A DNA stretch of 64,000 nt, from NCBI GenBank assembly GCA_014905825.1, contig JACGCN010000015.1:372001-436000 (forward strand). Reading direction: 5' to 3'. Every line of letters starts with the position of its first letter. Within the stretch, counting starts at the first letter, position 1. The notes under the pieces are model-generated. The model was not told the DNA's origin. It did not search any database and saw only the letters and a list, made by a program, of their open reading frames with translations. Below are positions 1 through 11,154 of the stretch, in pieces. The translations under genes were made by a program, and so were the position numbers. Origin of the DNA: Lyophyllum atratum (Eukaryota > Basidiomycota > Agaricomycetes > Agaricales > Lyophyllaceae).

Positions 1-867
1 GTTTCTTGATGGCTGCTGGCTTGGGTGCCACCGTGGTCTTTTTAGTAGCAGGGGCTTTGGCTCTCGCAGCGGCAGTTGACTTGGCGGCGGGTTTGGTGAC
101 AGGCTTGCCGGTAGTAGCTTTCGTGGCGGTAGCTCTTGAAGTAACCTTGGGTTTAGCAGCAGTCTTGGGCTTCGCAGCAGGCTTGTTCTGGCGGATGAGT
201 TGGTTTGATAAACCCGAGAGAAATCGACAATTCTGACCTCCTTAGCAGCAGATGTATCCGTTACTTTGCTTTTCGGCGTAAGCTTCACACGGCCAGACGG
301 TCCTAAAATTATTAAGGCATTAGGTCGAATAAATATGTGGCGCTTGGAGACAGAATTACCCTTAGGTTGAACAAAAATGCCCTTCTCAATCCCGGTTGCG
401 AGGGCCTTCGCAAGCTGTGTATTCTGTGCGGCACCCAGCTCAAGCTTGTACTGGTCTTCAACAAACCTAGATGCGACGTTCAGTTGTGTTGACGATTATG
501 AAAGCCAGTTCCGCACTTTTTAATCATTTGGCGGGAAACGCCAAGACGGGTTTCTTCGCTGTGCGCGATGATGCATTCCTGTAGAGAGTAATTTAGCAAG
601 TGCCAGGTATAGGAAATGATATAGAGGGTGAAACTGAAAATGTTGGAAAGGAACAGCTCTGATGCCCTGCGCCCTGGCGCACACCACGAACCGTATGAAT
701 ATGTTCATACTCGTGAGACCATGTGTGCCGCCTGAAGAGACTAGTAATTAGGATTGAAAAAAGCAGCGGACCTTGATCATATCAATCCAAGGGGGATGGG
801 AAGGAGCAGCCTTAGCGACTGGCTTCTTGGCTGCAGGCTTAGCAGTAGTTGACTTCTTCGTGGACAT
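1..867 (-). CDS. Linker histone H1 (C-terminus cut by window edge)
   Basis: Linker histone that binds nucleosome entry/exit DNA and compacts chromatin. The start codon is at 867. The protein opens with a short Lys/Ala/Pro-rich tail, then a globular H15 winged-helix domain beginning with SHPPWIDMIKECI. That domain is split by one intron with a weak GTCCGC donor (acceptor next to 578) and a second near 527-470. It continues with KFVEDQYKLELGAAQ and a QPKGNSVSKRHIF segment. The rest is a long Lys/Ala/Pro tail with repeated AAKP and KTT blocks, still open at base 1, so the stop lies outside the window. A TATA-like box lies about 150 bp upstream. The domain and tail are visible directly. The small exon borders near 520-580 are inferred from reading frame. 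Confidence 0.88.
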
Positions 868-1013
868 CGTAGGTCGGAAATGTGTGCGAAGGCAGTAAGG
901 CGAGTAGTCGGGAGCGGGAAGTGTTGAAGAGCGGGTAAACGCAAAAGCGCGGGAAATGGAGCAAGTCAACCTTGGTTGGTAAAGGGGGGTTTGATAACAC
1001 AGACCTGCTCGAC

Positions 1014-1025
1014 TATTTATATAAA
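1014..1025 (-). promoter_or_regulatory. TATA-like box upstream of histone H1
   Basis: Read on the minus strand this is TTTATATAAATA, about 147 bp upstream of the H1 start codon. Position and orientation fit a core promoter. The assignment is inference without transcript data. Confidence 0.4.
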
Positions 1026-1124
1026 CACGATCGCGTTCCATCACATGACTGGTCGCGTCTCAATCAACAAACTTTCAGCATCACCGTGACATCACTAAAC
1101 GAAGTCCACAGCTCAATTGGGTGT

Positions 1125-1834
1125 CTGCTACCTAGGGCTGGGGATAGAACTATTTTGGGCCGGTATAGATGGTATTGGAATCAGAGGGTCCAGGTATCGA
1201 AGGTATTGTAGGTATAATACGTATCATGTATCAAAGGTTTAATACTTGTTTGATACGGTATTATATGTATTATACGGTATTAAAGTGTATCAAACATACT
1301 GTGGATAAGTAATACCTTCAGAACTCGAGCTCGTCCATGCTTGATGTCTCCGGAACCCATGGAGTTGCCGTCCCACTTACATTTTGCGTTGACTTCCAGA
1401 AATTTCTTGTTCTCTTGAACGGTGTTCCTGTCGTAGCGGGCGAAAAGCTTTGGGCGCCTGCAAGTCAATGAAATCATCAATATGGAGGCGCGGAGCACCA
1501 CGGGAGACCACGGGTCACCACCGGAGGCTCGGTGATTACATCCTCATCCTCGTGATCTGTGAGTATCCGTGAGGTCGTCTATCCCACAGGGGTCTGGCTT
1601 GTTGAGGAGTGCCTCAACTTCATCGTTTGTAGCAGGATTAAGCAGATCTTGCAATGCTGGGGTTAGGAGATGAGAGTGGGAAGTCACAGAGCTCCATCTG
1701 ATTGAGCACAAATCCGACTTCAGTACATGTTCAATACAAGGTCATCGGACCCTCGCCCGTATTGAACGTATGATACGTTGTATGATACGTTGTGTATAAT
1801 ACGGCCGCGTTCCATCCCCAGCACTACTGCTACC
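1125..1834. mobile_element. Non-autonomous hAT-type element with 8-bp target duplication
   Basis: The element spans 1133-1826 (694 bp). Its ends are an 18-bp terminal inverted repeat: TAGGGCTGGGGATAGAAC on the left, and TAGTGCTGGGGATGGAAC read inward from the right (two mismatches). It is flanked by a perfect 8-bp direct repeat, CTGCTACC, at 1125-1132 and 1827-1834. An 8-bp duplication with ends starting TAG is the hallmark of hAT transposons. The subterminal regions (about 1190-1300 and 1740-1800) are packed with short GTATNA/TNATAC motifs on both strands, which resemble hAT transposase binding sites. There is no transposase reading frame, so it must move in trans if at all. The intact duplication suggests a fairly recent insertion. 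Confidence 0.85.
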
Positions 1835-3284
1835 GTCGGGTCCAGTGCTACTTACACCACTGATAACAGTGAGTTGTCCCAAGACAGGACGAGTTTGAGT
1901 GGCGACCTTTCTGGGATACTCGTCGCAGTGCTCAACGGAGTCTCACTCTGTTCAACATTTATTCCATCATGTTCTTTCGTTCTCAGTGGGCCGTTAGGGT
2001 ATTCAGGGGTATTCTGCAGTACACGATAACATAGGTGGGGCGGCCTGACAACGTCTGATAGGCTTCGCCTCGACGCCCAAGCACCAGTACCATAGCTAAT
2101 GAAGCGCCGTGGTGAAGGTGAGCCCAACTCAGTATAAAGGACAAGTAAATTACAAACAGACCGTCGGCTCGATTTCTACACCATAGTTGCAATCAGGAGA
2201 TCTGGATGATGATTAGATAACTGGCGCTGAGAATGAGCTCTTCAAGTCCAAACCTAGTTCCTCCACATCACTCTGCCGCAGGATCGATAGTTTCAGAAGC
2301 TCAACTAGACAAGAGCGCAGTCCGCGGCAGGTACCTGAAACAAGGTCTTCTCCTAGTTCCGTTCTGTGCCGTTGTCGTCCATAAGCGCATTTGTTGGGCA
2401 CAGCATTACCTCCTACAGGTCACCCAGTCGGAACCGGAGAGAAACACGCTGGACGTTCAGATGAACTTCCAAATAATGGCATCTTCTGCAGATGTGTCGT
2501 ACGCTGCTTCCATTGCACTTTACCGTACAGTATGTCTTCAGCGATTGACCGCACTACCTTTCTGATGATATCTCGATAGAGATGGTCGCATAGATGTCCT
2601 ATGATGGAGATGAGCCTCGACACGGAGGGTAGCAGGCGAAAAGTGGTGTTCTCGTTTCAAGATGAATCGGCACTTGAGAATCTAGCAGGATTTTTACACC
2701 CAGATCGGAGGTTTCAGGTTCCGAGGACTAGTCGGCTGGGTCCTCAATAGGAGCATCTAGTTTACCAGGGGCTCCACTTGGTTTCGTACCAAGTTCTGTG
2801 AGCCAGATGAGGTTGATTTCGAAACGTTTGAGACAGAGCCGAGGGCGAAAACATGGGACAGAGCCGTGATGCCTAATGAACGAACACCATCATGCTTCAG
2901 TAACTCTGCATCAGGTCAAGGACGTCAAGCCCAGTCAAAGTAGATCAAGGACAAAATTATGTGGGTGAGGCGCTTCAAGAAGAAAAACTAGCCGTCCGAA
3001 CAAAGATGCTCATTCAGCGATAAGACGTCGAGTAAGAAAGAGGTACATCGGGGAATCTGACTGGGAGATCTGATGTCCGAGAGTACACCCTTGGTTTACG
3101 CTCCGATTGCGCTCCGACTCCCGACCCCGACGCCTCTTGAACCGGCTCGTCACGTGGCTAGAGTACTTGGCCAATTTTAGCAGTGTTGCGATTTCGGACT
3201 TGTCACTTCAGTGCTTTCACTGCCATCAGATTCAGTGTGCTGCGTGCACTGCGGCCTCTACTTTCACTGCTTGGTCTTGCGAAG
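1835..3284. other. Intergenic stretch, no supported gene
   Basis: About 1.45 kb between the hAT-type element and the LYR gene. Open frames of up to about 110 codons exist on both strands but show no recognisable domain, no consistent splice pattern and no frame longer than chance. A decayed gene cannot be excluded. The last 150 bp is presumably the LYR gene's promoter and 5' UTR. Confidence 0.5.
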
Positions 3285-3916
3285 ATGTCGATCAGCCCAG
3301 AAATGAAGGCAGTCGCAAGGTCTGTATATCGGACCCTGTATCGTGCTTCAAACTCCACATTCGCTGGTAGGATGTGTTGCATTTAACTCGCGTGAATACC
3401 CACTCAGCCTCTCTCTCAACCAGGTGACAGCCATGTGCTCCAAGGTCCGAGCACAGTCCCTCACTGCTTTCAAATTTCTATCATTGATCCGCAGGACCTT
3501 ATTTGCAGCATTTCGCATGAAAATGAGAAACGACGCCATCGCTGCACGAGCCATTATTGACCCGGAGACTTACGAACAGCAGACGCAGTTCGGGAGGGAA
3601 GTTGCTGGACGTGTTGAGGAAGAACGTCGTTCAAGGGGTGAAGGTGCCTAATGCACAGAACACGGCGGAGGGGAAAGATACATTCAGTGAGTGTTAAATA
3701 ACCTGCCTACCCCGACAGCAACTAACTCTAGTTGTATCAGGGCTACGGCTTACGAAGGACACAGAATTGGGATCGAATGACTCGATAAAGGACCCACCGC
3801 CAATTGAACGTTCAAACCGCAGTATGCGCAAACGGGAGAAGGCTTCAGTCGGAGCACCACACGTGGGTCCTTTTTTCCTTTCTTTCCGTCTTAGTGGAAA
3901 TCTGAACCCAAGCTGA
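3285..3916 (+). CDS. LYR-motif mitochondrial assembly factor, MZM1/LYRM7-like (frame break)
   Basis: Complex-1 LYR family protein. LYRM7/MZM1 members help insert the Rieske iron-sulfur subunit into respiratory complex III in the mitochondrial matrix. The start MSISPEMKAVARSVYRTLYR has the LYR-type helix. Splicing at 3369 and near 3451-3510 gives STFAGDSHVLQAFRMKMRND, then a helix ending GREVA. The conserved continuation DVLRKNVVQGVKVPN is in the next frame, so one extra base sits near 3607. A further intron after KDTF leads to a short tail with stop at 3916. The alternatives are a sequencing error (favoured) or a recent pseudogene. The stop lies only a few bases before the next gene, so this C-terminal end or the next start may be misplaced. 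Confidence 0.62.
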
Positions 3917-3927
3917 CTTCCAGCTCT

Positions 3928-4594
3928 GTGACAGATGTTGCTCCGCATAACGACTCCTTCGCCTCCTTCTCGTCTTCCCACCTCTCCATGAACTATTCTC
4001 AACTCAAGAAGGTGCACAAACAACGGGTCCTACCAGACCTGAAGGAGGAAGACTTGGAGGAGAGTTTTGTCCGTGGTAAGTACTTTGCTGCTATGTACTT
4101 CCATCTCTGATTATCCTTGCATCTGTGCTTGGAACAGGAAGTGGCCCGGTAGGTCACCATGCACACACATCGACATATGTAGCCATGTTAATATTACATT
4201 CGTGTACCAGGGTGGCCAATCAATCAACAAAACTGAGAACAACGTACAGCTCCTTCATATACCCACTGGCATTCGCGTCTCCTGCCAGGAGACCAGGTCC
4301 CTGACACTGAATCGGCGTTTGGCACGGAGGAATCTCCTCGAGAAGGTTGTGATTCTGCCCTCGCGGCGCTCCTTCCTTGCTGATAGGTGACGTGAACAGT
4401 TGGACAGGATCGCAAACCCAGGGCTATCCAAACAAGACGTTCTGAGGGCGAAGCAGCGTGAGCGGGAACGCCGCCGCAGGAAGAAGGCCAAAAAGAAGAC
4501 TTTAGAGAAGGCTGGTAAGGAAGACGAGGAGCTCCCTCTCGAAGATGTCGAGCCAGAGGGTGGGTATATAGAGCAAAGTGCCACACCCGCGTGA
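3928..4594 (+). CDS. Mitochondrial GGQ-domain peptide release factor, MTRFR/C12orf65-like
   Basis: Member of the class I release factor superfamily that hydrolyses peptidyl-tRNA on stalled mitochondrial ribosomes. The catalytic [13 protein letters not shown] motif is assembled from three exons: exon 1 to 4075, an 11-nt exon 4138-4148 encoding most of SGP, and exon 3 from 4211 starting with GGQ. Exon 4 (4400-4594) carries the basic tail [14 protein letters not shown], which contacts rRNA in this family. There is no codon-recognition domain, as expected for MTRFR/ICT1-type proteins. The start used gives an N-terminus without a presequence. ATG 3935 in another frame reads like a mitochondrial presequence ([18 protein letters not shown]) and would join the main frame if one base were missing near 3985. 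I suspect that is the real start. Confidence 0.8.
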
Positions 4595-5180
4595 CGTCGA
4601 GTCCAATGACGGAACCATCACACGCCTTTCCCCCACTATCCCTGTGGATCTGTTTTTTTAGTTGCACAGTGTAAGATACATTCGTCGATGAGGTTGAACA
4701 TCGGATGCTCGCTTTTAGTGGCGTCAGCCAATCATAAGGCCACTGCACCTGTAGTGTGCAATTCTTCCTTGCGTTGAACGTAGACTTCACGCTTCTTTTG
4801 CCGTTCAGTACTGCTGCCATCATCCCTTTCTAGATTCTTAATCCAATAGCAACCTAAGTACTACATAGTCGACAACAATTTACATCTGCACTCATCAGCG
4901 AGGGGAAGCCGTACAGAATAAGTCATCTACCTCCGCCGCTCAGCGGTTTAGGCGGCAGTCACTGAGTATTGAGGGCCAATCCGTCCCTCTTGCAATATTG
5001 TCAACGTAACATCGCGGATTTGACCTGCACTAATTTGCGTCCGAAACAGTGACTCTATTTTAGTTGCACCATTCACCTCTGATTCTAACACATACAAATA
5101 TTGTTATAATGCAACGGTGAAAGCAACGCGTCAGAACCGTACTGCGACTTAAGGTCTGCAACCTTAGCCTATCATCCAGC
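4595..5180. other. Intergenic, 3' end of release factor gene and CAP promoter
   Basis: 586 bp with no supported gene. It holds the 3' flank of the release factor gene and the promoter of the CAP gene. No convincing TATA box, RNA gene or repeat was seen. Confidence 0.5.
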
Positions 5181-7187
5181 ATGTCGGGAGGACTTCACTC
5201 TTTGGCCACTATTATCAAACGGTTTGCCTTTATTATCCCCAAGTCCGAATAACCGATTACTGAAATACAGCCTTCCCCAGTCTCGAAGCGGCTACCGCGA
5301 GGATCGAGGACGTCGCCAATTACCACGAGACTAGTACTGGACGGAAGGGATCAGCGGATGGCTTGTCGGGCTACCCTTCTACCCCTGCTACTGCGGCTCT
5401 TCCCCCACCTCCTCCACCTCCTCCACCACCCCCTGTAGCCCCTGCTCCTGCTGCGCCGCCCACTGTGGAAGATCCAAAGAGTGTCACTGCGTTTGATGAG
5501 ACCTATCATCATCGGAAAGGTCAAGCCATTCGTGGAACTGACGAAGTCATTTGCAAGTCCAGCTGTGATTGAGATCGTCAGTTGCTTACTTTCCTGTGCT
5601 TCGACTGGCTATCTGCTATGCAAATACTGACTTATCACTGTAGGTTAGCCTGATAGACAAGCAGTTCAAGGACCTGCGCGGGTTTATCCACCTCAGTGCT
5701 ACATGTCAAAAGCCTGATCAGAAGACGATTGAAAGTCTCTTGACGCCCCTTCAAGCTGGAATTGAAGTAATCACACGTGCCAAGGAGGCTAACAGGAAGG
5801 AGAGAGATTGGTTTACACATATCTCCTTCCTCGGCGAGGCTGGGCCTCACGTCGGATGGGTTGTTGCCGTACGTGCCATCAATTTCTCATACTGCATGAT
5901 CAGTTGTGCTCATTACATCGCTGAAGCCTAAACCTGGACCGTATATGAACGATATAAAGGAATCAGTTGCATATTATGGCAATAAAGTCATGCAAGAATT
6001 TAAATCCAAGTGAGTTGTTGCTTCGACACTGTTTCTTGTCACTTACCTGATTTTATTCCTCGTAGAGACCCCAAACACATCGAATGGGTGAAAGCGTTTA
6101 TCTCTATCCTGGATGAGACGAAGAAGTATGTGATGGAATACCATACTACAGGACTTGTCTGGAACCCCAAGGTATGCTGTGATACAACTGAAGATCACTT
6201 CCCTCAATTTACCTGGTTTGGCGAAAGGGTATCACTGTCGAGGCGTACAGGTCAGGAGCTACAGCTGCAGCCGCAGTGCCGCCTCCACCACCACCACCAC
6301 CACCACCACCTGCTCAGGCTGCATCTAAACCTAGCACAGGCGGAGGAGCAGCCGCGGTGTTCGCGGAGCTGAACCGCGGTGAGGAAGTGACGAAGGGTTT
6401 GCGCAAGGTCGACAAGAGTGAAATGACGCATAAGAATCCTGCTCTCAGGGCGAGCAGTGTGGTGTCCGGCTCCTCCGGATCTCCAACAGGTAATGATTCA
6501 GCGAGCTCTTCTCACGGCACGGATAGTAACTTTCAGGATAGTTCCCAAGAAGCCCATCAGGCCAACTAAACCTCAAGCGCTGGCTGGAAAGAAACCCCCA
6601 AAGTTTGCGCTTGAAGGGAACAAATGGGCTATTGTACGGACGGCTGCATTGTCCCTATCAACTGCTGCTGATGGAACTCCTTCCTTTGCAGGAGTATCAA
6701 GAGAACGAAAGGACCCTGACTGTTGAGAATGGCGAGCTCAACCAAGCAGTAAACATCTACGGTTGCAAGAACTGCACAGTGGTGATCAGGGGTAAAGTGA
6801 ACGCTGTCACCATCGGTAACCACGCTGCCTCTCTTCAACAGGACAACTTTTGACATATTGCTTGCAGCGAACTGCCAAAGTACATCGGTTCTCGTGGAAT
6901 CTGTCGTGTCGGCGATATCAGTAACGCGTGCACCGTCGTTCGTCCTGCAAATTGTCGGCTCCGCGCCGATGATTCAGCTAGACTCGACGGATTCCGGGCT
7001 AATATACCTTTCGAAGGACAGCCTAGGGGTTGAGATCACAACTGCAAAGTGCAGCTCGATCAATATTAGCCTGCCGGTTGAGGGCGAAGAAGAGGGAGTG
7101 TTTGCAGAACAGGCTGTGCCAGAGATGCTGCGGACAGTGGTGAAAGACGGCAAACTTGTCACCGGAGTAGTGGAACACGTCGGATAG
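5181..7187 (+). CDS. Adenylyl cyclase-associated protein (CAP/Srv2)
   Basis: Actin-recycling protein that speeds cofilin-dependent filament turnover, recharges actin monomers and, in fungi, links to Ras-adenylyl cyclase. The start exon MSGGLHSLATIIKR is followed by the helical N-terminal domain (LEAATARIEDVANYHET, then QFKDLRGFIHLSATCQKPDQ and EYHTTGLVWNPK). Two proline runs flank it, one near residue 40 and one before the WH2-like region containing LRKVDKSEMTHKNP. The C-terminal CARP beta-helix domain includes KKPPKFALEGNKW, NCTVVIRGKVNAVTI and EIPVEGEEE-type strands, ending EHVG. There are about eight introns. One extra base near 5504 breaks the frame between AFDET and IIGKVKPFVELTKS, which are contiguous in the family. 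Domain identity is certain; some exon borders are inferred. Confidence 0.9.
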
Positions 7188-7356
7188 GCTATAGCGCGTA
7201 TAGACTTGTTCGGACGTTACTAATTTGATATTTGGGACTCTCGGATGACGTCGAAGCGATCGATGAATTTGTGCAAAAGCGGATCAAGCATCAATCAAGG
7301 CCGACCAACTAACCTGTGCTTCTCACCACCATCATCTCCCTGTACCCCCGCCCGCA

Positions 7357-10300
7357 ATGGACATTCCCGGATGGCATGCCCAGCGACGAGCACGACGCGT
7401 AGGTCAATCCCCGCAGCTTTTCAGCTATATTCTAACAGTGCTGTAGGAGGATGAGCTTCTCTCGATCAGACGGCCTGATAGTCGTTACTTCGCAAGCAGA
7501 AGACATCAGTCCGATGCACTGAGAACTTCATTGGTGGCTTTGGTGTCCCTCAAGCTGCATCCTCACCCTCATCCTCATGCTCCCTATCCTCACCCTCACG
7601 CTCCTTATCCGCCACCACCACCCTCACCCCTTCCACCCGCACTCCCACCTAAAGATGAAGTCTATACCCAGCCAGGATATCACGTACAGCAACCCTCATA
7701 CCATGCGCCGCAGCCGGGATACCCTAGTCAGCAACCATCTTACCAGTATCATACCCAGTATCCGACCCAGTCGACAATCACGTCGAGTCAGCTAACGCAT
7801 TTATCTGCCGTCGAGAGGTCGCAAACGCTGAGGGTCGCGCGTATGTACCCACATCTCCAGGCGCGTGAATTGTAGCATGCATGTTCCATTCCTACCTAAC
7901 CATGTGACATAGTTCATGGTCGGCCCGCTTCTTCGGTACGCACATTTCTTGCTACCGTCTATGATATAATTGGTTTACCACTTGAATGTTCACAGATACG
8001 ACACCGTCGACGAGTATGGAATTTGGCACTGGTGCCGCCATGATTGTTACAGCGGACTCTGGGTCTATATACGAGCCACATCCTACCCTGACTTATGAGT
8101 GGGACCCAGATGCCAGTGCTTCTTACCAAAGCCCACAGCCAGCCCGTTCCTTTGACCTCGGTCCACATCCCGCTGATCCTCACTCGACTATCATGCCGGT
8201 TTCTCCGGTATCAATACCCCCCAACATGTTTACTAATGGGAGCGGGAATGGAAGGCCAACAGGCGGCAATGCCAGCAAGGAGGTCGTACCAGGTCAAGAA
8301 ATCTATGTATATGGGGGTCCTGGAGGGTATGCTTCGTCTCTATTTTTCAAATGCCTTGAAACTTATGTCTACCTTTCAAGTACCTTCACGTTTTGGCGAT
8401 TCCTGTTACAAATTCCGTTAGGCCGTCACGAGATGTCCGTCACATACAGCATCAACTCTGGGCAACAACTGGAATTCTTTGTGCCGGGCCGGACGCAAAA
8501 TATGAGATGGGCTGCGCACTCCGTTCGTCTGACTGTGCCCGCACCATCATCGCATTCTGATGACTATCAAACCAGTGTAACGGATTCTCAGCAGGTGTCA
8601 ACCAGGACGATTTCTGTGGTCCAGGTTTCAAATCGGGATATGACCCTGTCTGGATAGACCTGCTATCCAAGCATGCAGAAGAGCCATTCCACGCTCTGGT
8701 GGGGGCGGTGACCAACTGTATTCGGACAGGTCCGTTTATCGTTTCCATCTTCACAGCCTTCTGTACCCAGTCTTTAATCTAACCACTTTAGTCTGATGAG
8801 AGAGCCTGAGTTGCAGGAGTGGGTATCGAAAATGAAACCAGAGGAGAAGAAGCGCTTCCCCATCACGGAAGAAATCTATTCGACTATTGATAGGTTTTAC
8901 TTCAATCACTACTGCCAAGCTTTCCGAAGGGGTGCTTTTGCTAGGGCAAATAGCTCAATGTACGGGAGTTTCCTTCGTCCATGTAGAAGACAACCTGATT
9001 CATGACGATACTCTATATACAGACCAATGATGAATATGTGCGGTACGTCCTTCGATCGTTTTCGCCATCTACAATATGGTTCACTGACGTCGTGTAGATG
9101 ACCATGGTGGGTTTTGCGCGTCTTAGCCATTGTTCTTGTGAAACTGACCACTCTGCTGACTTCCTTGACGTAGATATCGTAAGCTCCGTGTTCCTTGTAC
9201 TTTACTATTTTGACTGATATGTCGAGGTCATTGCTATAGATTGATGGGTTCGGAAGTTGTGAGTAGATCCTTTCCACGACTTGCTATGACACACTGCAGA
9301 AAATAGGTAACTCACCTTGGAACAGACCCCGATGATCTGCAAAAATCAACTATATTCCAAACGTAAGTCAGGCTTATGAGATTATGATGTAGGTTAACCA
9401 CCCACTTCTTTCCCGTAGTATCGGCGAAAGGGGTTACTTCTACTTCCTTCTCTTCCAGTGTTTTATCAACCGTGAGAGCGCTCAATCTCTGCCTCTGAAA
9501 AGCGCTCAACGACATGCATGTACCTAGCCGGAGTCGATGGATATTCAGATGAACCTGGACGACATGTCAGCAAGTCGGTCATCATTGGCGACGAAGGTCC
9601 CTATGTACGCTCCCGTTCACACTCCTTCCTGGGATATCTCGGACCCCAGTCGTACATCCTCCTCCTTGACTGCAGGTATGGTAGTTCTTCGTAGCGTCCT
9701 CCCAGTACTCATTTGCGATTTCTGAAGAGGCGAAAGAAGGAAAGACCAAATATGCAGTTCTTTGCAGTACCAGAAGGTCTTTCACCGATTAAGTCAGCTT
9801 CCGCAAAGCGTCGAGCACCTCATCGTGCAAGTTGGTGGGTTACCCTGCCTCCCGATTTCCTTGTACATTGTTGAAAATTCTAGAAAGGTATACCCATTGC
9901 GTATCCGCGGATGGTGTTCCTGGAGGCAGCGCTCGAGTCGAAGTTGAACCCCCTTGTGGCCCTCGGCCGTACTGGCACGTTAGGTCTGTCAGGCTTCGTG
10001 AACAAGTTTAATGCAGAGGCGGAGTTGTTGGATGACCTTGTGCGTATCTTATCCTCCTTCGACAGATCTTGACGCTGACCCCGTCCGCTTACCAGAACGA
10101 CCATTGGACAGCACGGTCGCATAAGGTTGGATTCACGTTTTTTTTGACTTTCGTCCTCGTGCTCACCACAATGAATGAGTTCTAGAAGGAACGCAATTGG
10201 TTCATCGAGCAGTTGCAGCTCTTCGCTCTGAGGCAAAGGATTAGGGTCTCGTTCGTATCCGGTGATGTCCACTGTGCCGCCGTGGGCGTGCTGAAGACAC

Positions 10301-10897
10301 TGAAAGCGAAAGGGAGATCAGAACTTGCACCTGCCACTGATCATCGCTACATGCTTAACATCGTCTCCAGTGAGCCCCACGCTTTTTTTGGTATCCCTGA
10401 TCTCCAATAACGTCCATTCTTCCAGGTGCAATTGTGAACACTCCACCGTAAGTTCTGTGTGTCGGGATTCTAGTCTCAATATTGAATGTTTCCATAGACC
10501 GAATCCAGTCATTTCCATGGTCTCTACCCTGGCGACGAAGGTGCACAAAACACTTCATCATATTGAAACAGATGAGACGATGGTACGGCCCCCAGTTCTG
10601 GGAAACTAGAAAGGTAGACAACGGCTGAAGTCTATGCACAGATGCCTATATTCCAGAACGAGACCAACGGTCAGCCCCGGAAACAGAAATTCATTATGGG
10701 CCGGCGGAACTGGTGCAAGGTCGTTTGGGAGCCACAGACTGGTGACCTCATTTTTGACATTCGCGTGGAAAAAGAAAAGGGACTCGGAGAGACTGTTGGG
10801 TATGCTTTCGTCTGCCTAATGTTATGCGAAGACTCTGACCTAGAGACTCAGGTACTCCGTGCACACACCTCCGCCCGCTTGGGCGCGAGGTAACTGA
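7357..10897 (+). CDS. Large fungal PhoD-like metallophosphatase
   Basis: Predicted PhoD-type metal-dependent phosphatase or phosphodiesterase of the large fungal subfamily. Its substrate is unknown. A Pro/His/Tyr-rich low-complexity N-terminus leads to a beta domain (FMVGPLLRYDTVDEYGIWH, then MIVTADSGSIYEP). The catalytic part follows, with GGDQLYSD, the metal-binding DDHDIIDGFGSYP, a GDEGPYVRSRSHSFLGYLG segment, SGDVHCAAVG and a C-terminal FIMGRRNWCKVVWEP region ending at 10897. At least 16 introns are needed, including exons of 9 nt (9098-9106) and 5 nt (9174-9178) inside DDHDIIDGF and a candidate GC-AG intron at 7861-7912. Two frame breaks occur, an extra base near 8030 and a missing G in a G-run near 8703. 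The start is uncertain; ATG 7357 is a guess. Confidence 0.82.
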
Positions 10898-11154
10898 TTT
10901 TGTGAGGAGCGTAGATACCACTCATCTCGCTCATGCTTGAGCAAAAAAACCACCACCACCCATATACCTAGGAAGGAATATCCTCCCGATTGTTATATCT
11001 AATTGTACCATATTATACCTGTATTGTATTGTGGTCAGAGTGTACAATGTATCATACATGCCGCGCAATCGATGCTGCATATTGGTCAGTGACCTTAAAA
11101 GCCGCTAGTAGACGGCCACCGAGATCCAATAAAATTACATCAGAGGTCCATCCT
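10898..11154. other. Convergent intergenic spacer
   Basis: 257 bp between the 3' ends of the PhoD-like and ASH2 genes. It is AT-rich with short GTAT/ATAC runs near 10990-11060, which weakly recall the hAT-type element's subterminal motifs. No terminal repeats were found. Confidence 0.4.

Noticed and set aside
2233..2565. 110-codon open frame in the intergenic region
   Set aside because: No domain, no splice support, and no codon or composition signal beyond chance.
7560..7650. CCTCAC/CATCCT repeat as a minisatellite
   Set aside because: It encodes the His/Pro-rich low-complexity segment of the PhoD-like protein and is degenerate, so it is coding repeat rather than a separate element.
10990..11070. 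Possible second hAT-type fragment (GTAT/ATAC-rich)
   Set aside because: It has no inverted ends and no target duplication; simple AT-rich spacer is enough to explain it.
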